From Fidelibacterota bacterium (GTDB lineage Bacteria; Fidelibacterota; UBA8477; JABMPR01): a stretch of DNA of 10,751 nucleotides. Below the pieces are notes generated by a model. That model worked only from the letters and a program-made list of their open reading frames with translations. It was not told the origin of the DNA and made no database searches. The DNA lies in the NCBI GenBank assembly GCA_030596225.1, contig JAUVKO010000047.1:1-10751 (forward strand). The letters run 5' to 3'. The position numbers were made by a program, and so were the translations under genes. Numbering within the stretch: position 1 is the first letter of the stretch; every line of letters starts with the position of its first letter. Positions 1 to 7,301 of this stretch are shown one piece after another.

Positions 1-159
1 ATGTTGGTAGATTCATATCTATTCTTTAATCCTTATCAAAATGGGGGGCAATATATAAGTTGTCGGTCAATTCAAAACGCCAATTCAATCTTAACTTAGA
101 CGCAGATATCGTGAAAAGGTTAAGTACTTTTTTCAACTTGAGGGACGAAAAGCTCAAGG

Positions 160-217
160 CAGGCAGGCTTAGCCACCACCTCAGGGTCCAGAATGATACG
201 GTCACCGAGCCTGCCTG
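160..217. repeat. 10-bp perfect inverted repeat, 38-base spacer
   Basis: CAGGCAGGCT at 160-169 is the exact reverse complement of AGCCTGCCTG at 208-217. It could form a long-looped hairpin or mark the ends of a small palindromic element. It stands immediately left of two further inverted-repeat units. Confidence 0.55.
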
Positions 218-221
218 CGCA

Positions 222-304
222 CTTCGATTATACTCAGCATAAACTCCGCCGCTTCGGCATAGGCAGGTGCCCCGCCGAGGCGGGGTGTATCGAGGTGATC
301 GAAG
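222..304. repeat. Palindromic unit with internal GC hairpin
   Basis: CTTCGAT at 222-228 and ATCGAAG at 298-304 form 7-bp inverted ends of an 83-base unit. Inside is a strong hairpin: CCCCGCC at 270-276 and GGCGGGG at 279-285 (7 bp, or 6 bp with a 4-base loop). The ends resemble the TTCGATAC ends of the neighbouring 318-409 element, so this may be a related but distinct repeat type. The hairpin has no U-run, so it is not a standard intrinsic terminator. Confidence 0.5.
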
Positions 305-317
305 CTGAAACGGGCGT

Positions 318-409
318 TTCGATACATTTCTCGCTAGCTCGAAATACTCCCGGCTTCGCTCAGCTATGCCGCGGCAGGCAACGACCGTTTTCACTCTAAT
401 AGTATCGAA
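318..409 (-). repeat. MITE-like intergenic repeat, copy 1 (inverted)
   Basis: A 92-base element with perfect 8-bp inverted ends, TTCGATAC at 318-325 and GTATCGAA at 402-409. It is the reverse complement of the copy at 7302-7393, which has exactly the same length, and it shares most of its sequence with 3939-4012. It contains the 10-bp palindrome TGCCGCGGCA. Similarity to copy 3 continues past the end through a small inverted repeat (GAAACG, two bases, CGTTTC; here 307-320). It lies about 110 bases upstream of the transporter start. No transposase is present in the window, so any mobility would have to be supplied in trans. Confidence 0.8.
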
Positions 410-481
410 GCAATCGTGATAATTGAAGAAAATAAGATGCCAGCAATATCAGTAACCAATCCCCACAAAAACAAACCCAAG

Positions 482-487
482 TATAAT
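482..487 (+). promoter_or_regulatory. Candidate -10 box for the transporter gene
   Basis: A perfect TATAAT stands 29 bases upstream of the preferred ATG at 517. No good -35 hexamer is seen 16-18 bases before it, so this is tentative. It would give a leader of roughly 20-25 bases. Confidence 0.3.
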
Positions 488-516
488 CTTCAACATCTTT
501 TAGATTGGCAGCTGTA

Positions 517-1818
517 ATGGAAACGCTGACGACCAAAAAGATCCTGAAATTCTGGCTGCCGCTGGCAGGCACCTGGTTGATGATGTCACTGGAAGGTCCT
601 TTTATCGCGGCTATCATTGCTCGGCTGATCGACCCGAAATTCAATCTGGCAGCCTATGGGGTGGCCTTCTCCTTTGCCCTGATCATTGAAGCACCGGTGA
701 TCATGATGATGACAGCTTCAACTTCACTGGTCAAGGATTATAGTTCACTGCGCAAACTGCGTCAATATACCTGGATATTGAATGCAATAATCACAGGACT
801 TATGCTGATCCTGCTGATTCCGAACATCTTCTTTTTTATCACAATTGATCTGATTGGACTACCTGAGAATGTGGCTCAATTGACTCACATTGCGACTATC
901 ATTATGATTCCCTGGCCTGGGGCTATCGGGTTTAGACGGTTTTATCAAGGGGTTCTGATTCGTAACCATGCCACCCGTCGTGTAGCTTACGGGACAGTCA
1001 TCCGGCTGTTTTCCATGGTCTCTACCGCCATGAGCTTGTTTTTGTTCACTTCACTACCCGGTGTCTATATTGGAACTGCAGCATTATCAATAGGGGTGAC
1101 TGTCGAAGCCATCAGCACCCGGATCATGGTGCATCCGATACTGAGACGCTTAAGAGCGGCCGACAACTCGCTGGAGCAGCAAGACTTTCTAAGTTTCCAG
1201 GCCATCAACAAATTCTATTATCCCCTGGCTTTGACCTCTGTATTGACATTAGGTGTGCATCCCCTGATCACCTTTTTTATTGGTAAAAGTGTCATGGCGC
1301 TGGAATCACTGGCCGTACTGCCTGTGGTCAGCTCCTTTGTGTTTCTCTTTCGCGGGGTGGGGCTTTCTTTTCAAGAAGTTGCCATTACTCTGCTTGGTAA
1401 AAATAAGGAACATGACCGGGTCGTTAAAAGATTTGCTACTATCCTTGGTCTGAGTCTGGCTCTTGGCTTGATTGTGACCGCTTTCACCCCACTTTCAAGT
1501 ATCTGGTTTTCACGGGTTAGTGGTTTGAACCCAACGCTGACTGCTCTGGCGTTGACACCACTAATGATCATGGGACTTTTTCCGGCCTCAACGGTGCTGA
1601 TCTCTTTTCAGCGGGCAATACTGGTCCAATCTGGTCGAACCAGTCCCATCACCACTGCAACCATCATTGAAGTCGTTACTATCATTACTGTTCTGTATGT
1701 GGCTATTATGCATTGGTCTTTGATTGGAGTGACCGCTGCTGCTTTGGCTTTCCTGACCGGGCGAATGGCTGCTAATATTTATTTACATTTTCAAACCAGG
1801 AATTCAGCCGCCAAATAA
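517..1818 (+). CDS. MATE/ANK-like multi-pass membrane transporter
   Basis: A 433-residue, highly hydrophobic protein with about twelve predicted membrane segments in two similar halves. The first half opens with a short charged N-terminus and a helix around residues 8-30; the second half restarts near residue 230 with a segment beginning FYYPLALTS. This two-bundle design is typical of the MOP superfamily (MATE exporters, MurJ/Wzx flippases and the ANK protein). The PLAL-type start of the second half and the overall length recall ANK-like members. The substrate cannot be read from sequence; export of a small organic anion, drug or lipid-linked compound are all possible. I prefer the ATG at 517; a TTG four codons earlier (505) also fits, and neither has a clear Shine-Dalgarno site. 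The gene appears monocistronic, with 184 bases before the next one. Confidence 0.65.
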   Translation: METLTTKKILKFWLPLAGTWLMMSLEGPFIAAIIARLIDPKFNLAAYGVAFSFALIIEAPVIMMMTASTSLVKDYSSLRKLRQYTWILNAIITGLMLILLIPNIFFFITIDLIGLPENVAQLTHIATIIMIPWPGAIGFRRFYQGVLIRNHATRRVAYGTVIRLFSMVSTAMSLFLFTSLPGVYIGTAALSIGVTVEAISTRIMVHPILRRLRAADNSLEQQDFLSFQAINKFYYPLALTSVLTLGVHPLITFFIGKSVMALESLAVLPVVSSFVFLFRGVGLSFQEVAITLLGKNKEHDRVVKRFATILGLSLALGLIVTAFTPLSSIWFSRVSGLNPTLTALALTPLMIMGLFPASTVLISFQRAILVQSGRTSPITTATIIEVVTIITVLYVAIMHWSLIGVTAAALAFLTGRMAANIYLHFQTRNSAAK

Positions 1819-1843
1819 AGTCCTAATTCCTTATAGTGATTCA

Positions 1844-1858
1844 GAATATTTAATATTC
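1844..1858. repeat. AT-rich 7-bp palindrome
   Basis: GAATATT, one central T, then AATATTC form a perfect inverted repeat 26 bases after the transporter stop codon. It could be a regulator site for the downstream diguanylate cyclase gene or a weak hairpin. It has no U-run and little GC, so it is a poor intrinsic terminator. Confidence 0.3.
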
Positions 1859-1916
1859 GTGGCAAATAATGGTTTTAGACAAATATGACATCATGACTCC
1901 AGTTCCTGATAAGGTC

Positions 1917-1944
1917 TTGATACTAGCCCTATTTCACCTATTTT
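1917..1944 (+). promoter_or_regulatory. Weak sigma70-like promoter candidate
   Basis: TTGATA at 1917-1922 and TATTTT at 1939-1944 are 16 bases apart and lie 58 bases before the preferred start of the diguanylate cyclase gene. Each hexamer matches its consensus only partly, so this is a candidate and not a firm call. Confidence 0.25.
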
Positions 1945-2002
1945 TCAATTCGGTTACTGGATGAACCAAGTCGTTCCTTTTAAAAGGACGGGAAAGAACA
2001 AA

Positions 2003-3901
2003 ATGAGATCAGGATTGCGTTCCTTATCTGTGTTAGGTTTGCTTGGCGTCATGCTTCTATTCACCAGTTGTGGTGGAGGCGCCACACCCTCTGCAGTTGA
2101 TGGAGTTTTGGACCTTCGGGACTTCCATTTTGATGGGCATATTGGTCTTGACGGTGAGTGGCGGTTTATGTGGGGAGATGGCAGTGCTGACCAATTATCA
2201 AGGCAGGAAAACTATATCCATATTGATGTTCCGGATGCCTGGAACGGTTATAGATATAAAGATCAAAAACTCTCCGGTCATGGTTCCGGATCATATTTTC
2301 TCACCATTCTTCTGCCGGAGCAGCTTCAATCCTACGCGCTGGAATTCCCAACTGCGGGAACTGCATATAATCTTTTTATAAATGAAATGTTAATTGGGGG
2401 CGTGGGTATCTATTCCAGTGATCCTGCTCTGGCCAGACCGGCTTACGATCCTCAAGTCTATGATCTGGGTCGCCATTCCCATCAGCTTAATTTGAGGATC
2501 GATGTTTCCAATCATCACCATCGTCTAGGTGGTCTCTGGGAATCCATTTCCTTTGGCCTCAATGATAAAGTTGCCCAAAATCGTGAAAACCATGTGGCCA
2601 TGGAATTATTTATGGTGGGGGCCATCTTTGTCATGGGCTTCTATCACCTGGGTGTTTTCTCGTTGAGAACCCGGGGAAAATCAGCTTTGTATTTTGGCTT
2701 ATTCTGTTTGCTGATTGGTCTGCGTACTTTGACAACAGGGGAAATCTTTCTCCAGCAGATTTGGCCGGGTTTGTCATGGCATCTCCTTATTAAAATTGAA
2801 TATTTGACCTTTTATCTTGGCATTCCCATCTTTTTCCTTTTTATCCAAATACAGTTTCCGGATGAGATCAAGAAATGGACAGCTCAAATTGTGTTGGTGA
2901 TTTCTTCGATAGCCGTATTTCTGGTTATATTTAGCGGTGTAAAACTGTTCTCATTATCCCTGATCTATTTCCAGCCTTTTAGCATGTTGGCAATGCTTTA
3001 CCTGATTTACGGGCTGGGTTTGGCTTTCCTTCGCGGTGAAGAGGGTTCGACTCTGGTACTTATCGGTTTGTTGTCGCTGGTTGTGGCTTTTGTGAATGAT
3101 ATACTGTATAACAGCAATATTATTCAAACCGGTCATCTGATCTCGCTGGGTCTGTTGGTCTTTATCCTGACTCAGGCGCTTTTAATATCCATTCGTTTTT
3201 CCAAGGCTTATGTCACCATTGACACCCAACGTATTAAGTTGGAGCGCACAAATGTTGCTTATCAATCTGAGATCGAAGGTCGCAAGACAGCTGAACAGGA
3301 AGTATTGAAACAGCATAATCAACTGGAAGAATTGGTTAAGGAACGCACGACAGAGTTGCAACTTGCGAATGAGCAGCTTAAGGAGTTGTCACGGGTGGAC
3401 GGTTTGACCGGGATTGCCAATCGTCGTCGTCTGGATGAAGAGTTGGATCGTGAGTGGAAGCGAACACTACGTGAAAAACGTCCCCTAAGTGTCGTCCTGG
3501 GTGATATAGACCATTTTAAATTTTATAACGATACATATGGTCACCAACAGGGGGATGACTGTCTCCGACGTGTTTCGAAAGCTATTAAAGATTCGGTAAA
3601 TCGTCCTGGTGATTTGGTAGCTCGCTATGGAGGGGAAGAGTTTTGCATCGTCCTGCCTGAAACCAGCAGTGAGGGAGCGAGCCAGATTGCTGAGTTTATC
3701 AGAAAGAATGTTCGCAATTTGAACATCGAACACAAGACTTCAAAAGTTGCCTCCATGGTGACCTTAAGCTTGGGTGTGGCTACCTTGATCCCGAATCGTG
3801 ATAGTCAACCCAGCCTGCTCATTGAAGCAGCAGATCGTGCGCTCTATCAAGCAAAGGGGAACGGTCGGGATCGCGTGGAACTGAATATAGCTGATTCGTA
3901 A
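2003..3901 (+). CDS. 7TM-DISM-like receptor diguanylate cyclase (GGDEF)
   Basis: Predicted inner-membrane enzyme making cyclic di-GMP from two GTP under control of an extracytoplasmic sensor. Numbering is from the ATG at 2003 (632 residues). Residues 1-22 form a signal sequence ending in a lipobox-like FTSC with Cys23. Residues ~30-190 are a beta-rich domain with the WRFMWG...VPDAW...GSGSYFLTILLP pattern of 7TM-DISM or sugar-binding-like sensor domains. About seven membrane helices follow (~198-400), then a coiled coil (~405-462) and the GGDEF domain (~463-628). The active-site motif is GGEEF (543-547), preceded by an intact inhibitory RxxD site (RPGD, 534-537) at the usual five-residue spacing, so catalysis and product inhibition both look intact. 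An in-frame ATG at 1961 would add 14 residues but lacks a ribosome binding site; the 2003 start has GGGA nine bases upstream and gives a more normal signal peptide. The ligand is unknown. Confidence 0.88.
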   Translation: MRSGLRSLSVLGLLGVMLLFTSCGGGATPSAVDGVLDLRDFHFDGHIGLDGEWRFMWGDGSADQLSRQENYIHIDVPDAWNGYRYKDQKLSGHGSGSYFLTILLPEQLQSYALEFPTAGTAYNLFINEMLIGGVGIYSSDPALARPAYDPQVYDLGRHSHQLNLRIDVSNHHHRLGGLWESISFGLNDKVAQNRENHVAMELFMVGAIFVMGFYHLGVFSLRTRGKSALYFGLFCLLIGLRTLTTGEIFLQQIWPGLSWHLLIKIEYLTFYLGIPIFFLFIQIQFPDEIKKWTAQIVLVISSIAVFLVIFSGVKLFSLSLIYFQPFSMLAMLYLIYGLGLAFLRGEEGSTLVLIGLLSLVVAFVNDILYNSNIIQTGHLISLGLLVFILTQALLISIRFSKAYVTIDTQRIKLERTNVAYQSEIEGRKTAEQEVLKQHNQLEELVKERTTELQLANEQLKELSRVDGLTGIANRRRLDEELDREWKRTLREKRPLSVVLGDIDHFKFYNDTYGHQQGDDCLRRVSKAIKDSVNRPGDLVARYGGEEFCIVLPETSSEGASQIAEFIRKNVRNLNIEHKTSKVASMVTLSLGVATLIPNRDSQPSLLIEAADRALYQAKGNGRDRVELNIADS

Positions 3902-3938
3902 ATTGCCAGTCTATTGATGACATTAGTATAATAATTAT

Positions 3939-4012
3939 GATACGGTCGTTGCCTGCCGCGGCATAGCTGAGCGAAGCCGGGAATATTTTGAGTTCGCGAG
4001 AAATGTATCGAA
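3939..4012 (+). repeat. MITE-like intergenic repeat, copy 2 (shortened)
   Basis: This copy matches the 92-base element at 318-409 and 7302-7393. Its right end GTATCGAA (4005-4012) is intact, but the left end is reduced to GATAC (3939-3943), which joins directly to GGTCGTT. The 74-base length is what results from losing 15 bases between two AC dinucleotides plus divergence of the outer three bases. It sits between the convergent stop codons of the diguanylate cyclase (3901) and the transglutaminase-like gene (4032), filling over half of a 130-base gap. Whether it ends transcription is unknown; it has no U-run. Confidence 0.78.
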
Positions 4013-4031
4013 ACGTCCGTTCTTCCTCAAA

Positions 4032-5519
4032 TTACTCCAGAATTTCCCAATCAAAATTCCATTTCCATTGGTCAAAATATAGGTTTCCACCTGACCATTC
4101 TACTTCGCCACGCTGGCTATCCACGGTTTCTGATCTGAAATGGTCCTTGGCAGGTGTGAATGATTGACCATAGGCATCGTTAAAAATAATCCGATAGCTG
4201 TCCATCCCACTAAGATAGAACCAGCGTAATTTGGGATCATCACTCTTCCGCAGACCATAGGTAATATCCATGGGGACCCACCCATAAGGTTCAAAATAGA
4301 TCATCCCCCAATCATGCATGCTGTCTTTGGGCGGTTGCAGTTCCCAGCCAGACTGCCATCGAGTTGGAATGCCATTCATTCGGCACAAGGTCATGAAGAG
4401 CAGGGTCTGGATTCCACAATCTCCATGACCATTCTCAAACGCATATTCCGGAATACACTGAATGGTGGAATATTCCCGAGCGGAAGCCCAGGGTATATGC
4501 TCATCGATCCAGGCAAATAGCAATTGAGCCTTGCGATAGGGGTTTTGTTCATTTCCGATAATACTATCGGAAAGTTTACGCAATGCCGGCGTGAATACAA
4601 TATGGGGTGCTTCTTCCTGTAAATATTCCTCAATAGATGCGACTGATTGTACCTCTTTGATGATATCAGGATCAATATCCTGATAAACTCCATGTGTGGT
4701 TAATTCGTACTCTACACTAAAAAGAATTGCCTGATTCGCAATCGCCGGCTTTTCAAAGTAGATTGTGCGCTGCAAAGCATCTTCAGGGGCCAGAGTATGC
4801 ATTGCTGGTTCACTTAGGATCAGTTTGATATCTTCTTGGCGTCCGGAAATGAGTCGTGGATAAGGAATCCAGCATTTGATCATTTCACCGGCCGGAACCT
4901 CGTTGGCCTTTACCTCAATGCTTTGTTTAATACGTAAATGCTTTGGTTCCACAAACATGCCTGGATCAACTAGAGCTTTCTGAATGATCTGTGCATTATG
5001 TTTATCAAGATCTAATTTTGCACCTGACCCTGAGCTGATCTCAGCATCAGGATGTTGCTGTGCCCAAACACTTTTCATAGCGGTATCTATCCGAAACAGA
5101 TTGCGCCCGGCATGTTCAAAATACAGCTTTTGTCCATCAATTATTTTAACCTCTAAAGATTTTACAGCTTCCCAAGCCTGCATATTTGAATCGTTCACTT
5201 GCGGATAATATGTGTGGATAAATTCAAGCACATCGTCGTAAGTTGCCGTGAAATCCTTGCGAATCCGGTTCATCCGCTCGATCTCAAAAAGATAATGGTC
5301 GCGTTCAGTGGGTGATAGGTTTTGGCGGTCAAGACTCAGTTTAATGGCTTGAGCAGCGGCGGAGTATTCACCGGCTTGAATAAAATTATCGATCACTTCT
5401 GTTTCAATGACGGTTTTCTTAACAACTGATTCTCTACTGCACATATTGAAAACTCCTATTATTCCAATCAGCTGTATAATTAATAACCACCGAATGTTTA
5501 GCTTCAGTTTAAAAAACAT
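4032..5519 (-). CDS. Transglutaminase-like exported protein
   Basis: A 495-residue protein with an N-terminal hydrophobic signal (residues ~9-25) followed by Cys27. The sequence before it, VFNM, is an imperfect lipobox, so lipidation is uncertain but export is likely. Residues ~30-190 are a helical region I do not recognise. Residues ~194-280 look like a beta domain often found before transglutaminase cores, and ~310-425 form the core. The catalytic triad is visible: Cys368 in GDCGIQ, His402 in MHDWG and Asp418 in MDITYG. Bacterial members of this superfamily are more often proteases or amidases than crosslinkers, so the reaction is open. The ATG at 5519 is preferred because AGAGGA lies seven bases before it and the gene then follows the acyltransferase stop without overlap; an upstream start at 5558 would overlap that gene. 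It is the last gene of a three-gene operon. Confidence 0.8.
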   Translation of the reverse strand: MFFKLKLNIRWLLIIQLIGIIGVFNMCSRESVVKKTVIETEVIDNFIQAGEYSAAAQAIKLSLDRQNLSPTERDHYLFEIERMNRIRKDFTATYDDVLEFIHTYYPQVNDSNMQAWEAVKSLEVKIIDGQKLYFEHAGRNLFRIDTAMKSVWAQQHPDAEISSGSGAKLDLDKHNAQIIQKALVDPGMFVEPKHLRIKQSIEVKANEVPAGEMIKCWIPYPRLISGRQEDIKLILSEPAMHTLAPEDALQRTIYFEKPAIANQAILFSVEYELTTHGVYQDIDPDIIKEVQSVASIEEYLQEEAPHIVFTPALRKLSDSIIGNEQNPYRKAQLLFAWIDEHIPWASAREYSTIQCIPEYAFENGHGDCGIQTLLFMTLCRMNGIPTRWQSGWELQPPKDSMHDWGMIYFEPYGWVPMDITYGLRKSDDPKLRWFYLSGMDSYRIIFNDAYGQSFTPAKDHFRSETVDSQRGEVEWSGGNLYFDQWKWNFDWEILE

Positions 5520-5526
5520 AAGATTG

Positions 5527-5532
5527 TCCTCT
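5527..5532 (-). promoter_or_regulatory. Shine-Dalgarno site fixing the transglutaminase start
   Basis: AGAGGA on the minus strand lies seven bases before the ATG at 5519 and abuts the acyltransferase stop codon (5533-5535). It supports starting at 5519 and suggests coupled translation. Confidence 0.7.
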
Positions 5533-6261
5533 TTATTCAGTTGGTTTACCTGCTTCAAAAGCTTCCAGGTGAGTAAAGATTCGTTCGTGGGTCAGCTCCA
5601 TAAGCTCCTCAATTTCCAGAGAGGCTAATTGCTCAGCATGAATAAGAGGGCAAAAACGAATTACAAGAGAACCCGGTTTCAAATTCAATGAACCTTTATT
5701 TTTCATGGCAAAAACGCCGGATATAGCAATAGGGACTATCGTTGCACCACTTTGTTTGGCAAAGTGAAAAGGCAGTTTCTTGAATGGAAGCAGTTTGCCA
5801 TCCAGAGATCTATTACCCTCTGGAAGCACAGTAATATGGATCCCCTGATCCAGCAGCGCTTGGGCTTTTTTAAAACTTTGGAGAGAACGCCTGACATTAT
5901 CGCGATGAATGGGGATATTACCGATACGTTGAACTACTGTTCCATATAAAAAATAATTCAGCTGATCATGTGCTATGATTCCTCTAAAAGACTTTGGAAT
6001 GAATGCTTTCAATAAAGGTACATCTATAAGGCTGCTATGGTTAGCCATGAAAATCAATGGCTGATCAGACGGGAGCTCTTCACTGAACTCAATCTGAGGT
6101 TCACTGTTTAATAGTTTGAACAGTCTTTGCAGCTTGCTCCTGATCCATGGATCGTAAGCTTCCGGATCTTGAAAAAATGTTCTGATTAGAAGAATAAACA
6201 GCACTGGACCAAAATAGCCCAATGCAATAACCCAGTAGTAGAGGGACCGCAGTGGTATCAT
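5533..6261 (-). CDS. PlsC-type 1-acylglycerol-3-phosphate acyltransferase family
   Basis: A 242-residue membrane-associated acyltransferase. Residues ~7-27 form a single membrane anchor. The four family blocks are in order: NHSSLID (74-80) with the catalytic His75 and Asp80 of the NHx4D motif, GNIPIHRDN (114-122), LPEGNRS (146-152) and IVPIAISG (175-182). The expected reaction is acylation of lysophosphatidate to phosphatidate, although related enzymes acylate other lysolipids and sequence alone does not settle the substrate. Its length is usual for the family. Its ATG overlaps the stop codon of the upstream lipid kinase in an ATGA arrangement, implying tight translational coupling. Both genes therefore probably act on phosphatidate or related lipids at the inner membrane. 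Confidence 0.88.
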   Translation of the reverse strand: MIPLRSLYYWVIALGYFGPVLFILLIRTFFQDPEAYDPWIRSKLQRLFKLLNSEPQIEFSEELPSDQPLIFMANHSSLIDVPLLKAFIPKSFRGIIAHDQLNYFLYGTVVQRIGNIPIHRDNVRRSLQSFKKAQALLDQGIHITVLPEGNRSLDGKLLPFKKLPFHFAKQSGATIVPIAISGVFAMKNKGSLNLKPGSLVIRFCPLIHAEQLASLEIEELMELTHERIFTHLEAFEAGKPTE

Positions 6262-7148
6262 TTCCAGAAGACATCAATAGCTTGTTTTAAACAACTGACA
6301 TCTATGGGGGAGGACCCCATCAATTCTCCATCCGGTGTCAGGATCTTGGGAATACTGGTTTCAACACGAATATGACTGGCCTGGAAAGTCTCAACTTCAT
6401 TCATGTGAATGTGTTCACCGGTAATGATTTTTGGGAAACTCCGCATTAAGCCGATTCGACCTTTGGGAGCCAGAATAGTCACATCCAGTAAACCATCATC
6501 TGTTTTAGCTGCCGGAGCCATGAGGAAGTTGGCCGTATAGCGGGTATTGGATATCTCGACAAAAATGTTGTCCCGCTCCAACACTTTACCATCGATCTCC
6601 AATCTCACGTGGTAAGGTTTCAACTTTAGAATATGATACAAGCTTCCCAGAGTGTAGGAAATATTGCCTAATGCCTTCATTTTCAGAGCCGTTGCCCCAA
6701 TATCGGCGACGATACCCAAACCCAGGATATTCAAAAAGTACCAGGTTTGTCCTTCAGTATTAAAATGACCCACATCGAATTTTCTAGTTATTCCGGTTTT
6801 AATGATATCTAAAGCTGGTTTCCAGTCATGGTGATGCAGATTCATATCTCTGACAAAGGCATTGCCGGTTCCCACGGGTAATATGCCAATGGGCAGACTA
6901 GCAGGAGAGGCATTCTGATAATAACCATTGATTACTTCGAATAAGGTTCCATCACCACCGGCAGCAATAATGCCTGAATACTGGCTGAAGTCAGCGGATT
7001 TGGCAAGTTCAATGCCATGTCCTTGATGTTCTGTCAGCAGGATATCGTAGGGGAGTTGGATCTCATTCAGATAAGTCTCGACTTGAGGTAGAATTTTGCC
7101 TGCATGTCCATGTCCCGCCCAGGGGTTATAAATGATCAATTGTTTCAT
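6258..7148 (-). CDS. Diacylglycerol/lipid kinase family protein (YegS/DgkB-like)
   Basis: ATP-dependent lipid kinase of the DAGK catalytic family, probably phosphorylating diacylglycerol or another lipid alcohol at the membrane surface. From the ATG at 7148 it has 296 residues, the usual length for YegS/DgkB. Visible motifs are NPWAG (8-12) at the nucleotide-binding start, GGDGT (64-68), GTGNAF (93-98) and the C-terminal PDGE (272-275). The GTGNA motif differs from the GTGND seen in its paralogue at 10416 and is closer to sphingosine-kinase-type sequences, so a non-diacylglycerol substrate is possible. The frame stays open upstream to 7298. An ATG at 7286 has a good GGAG site six bases away and would add 46 hydrophobic residues. 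I chose 7148 because the conserved domain begins there, but this is uncertain. First gene of the kinase-acyltransferase-transglutaminase operon. Confidence 0.87.
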   Translation of the reverse strand: MKQLIIYNPWAGHGHAGKILPQVETYLNEIQLPYDILLTEHQGHGIELAKSADFSQYSGIIAAGGDGTLFEVINGYYQNASPASLPIGILPVGTGNAFVRDMNLHHHDWKPALDIIKTGITRKFDVGHFNTEGQTWYFLNILGLGIVADIGATALKMKALGNISYTLGSLYHILKLKPYHVRLEIDGKVLERDNIFVEISNTRYTANFLMAPAAKTDDGLLDVTILAPKGRIGLMRSFPKIITGEHIHMNEVETFQASHIRVETSIPKILTPDGELMGSSPIDVSCLKQAIDVFWK

Positions 7149-7301
7149 AAGCTCCGGCCTTTCCTGATTGTGTGATTGAAAACCCTGCAATATAGAAAGA
7201 AAAAACAAAAGACCTAACCTGGCCATAATCCTAATTAATCCAGCGAGATTTAAGCGTATGATGCAGCTCAGTTGTAGGCTTGTCATCTGTCTCTCCATAA
7301 A

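Larger units (their letters stand above)
1..516. other. Non-coding region with inverted-repeat cluster
   Basis: No convincing gene is visible in these 516 bases. The first ~150 bases are AT-rich and show no conserved motif. From about 150 to 410 the base composition becomes GC-rich, and at least three inverted-repeat units lie side by side: 160-169 against 208-217, 222-228 against 298-304, and 318-325 against 402-409. Short frames that cross this stretch on both strands are translations of the repeats; they have no ribosome binding site and no family resemblance. The last ~110 bases are AT-rich and carry the likely promoter of the transporter gene. Confidence 0.7.

Noticed and set aside
60..242. 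Plus-strand 60-codon frame with a possible ribbon-helix-helix-like stretch (NLNLDADIVKRL)
   Set aside because: It starts with TTG without a ribosome site and its second half runs into repeats. The resemblance is short and could be chance, so I do not call a gene or pseudogene.
270..285. CCCCGCC/GGCGGGG hairpin as an intrinsic terminator
   Set aside because: No U-run follows on either strand, and it is embedded in a repeat unit with its own inverted ends.
26..394. Minus-strand open frame of 122 codons in the left repeat region
   Set aside because: It is mostly translation of the repeat at 318-409 and the neighbouring palindromic units. It has no ribosome binding site and its downstream part is low-complexity and unlike any family.
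318..409. CRISPR-type repeat
   Set aside because: The copies are kilobases apart, in both orientations and without regular spacers, so they are dispersed repeats and not an array.
7189..7194. TATATT as the -10 box of the leftward kinase operon
   Set aside because: The hexamer 17 bases upstream (TTAGGT) is a poor -35 match, and the real start codon of the kinase is uncertain.
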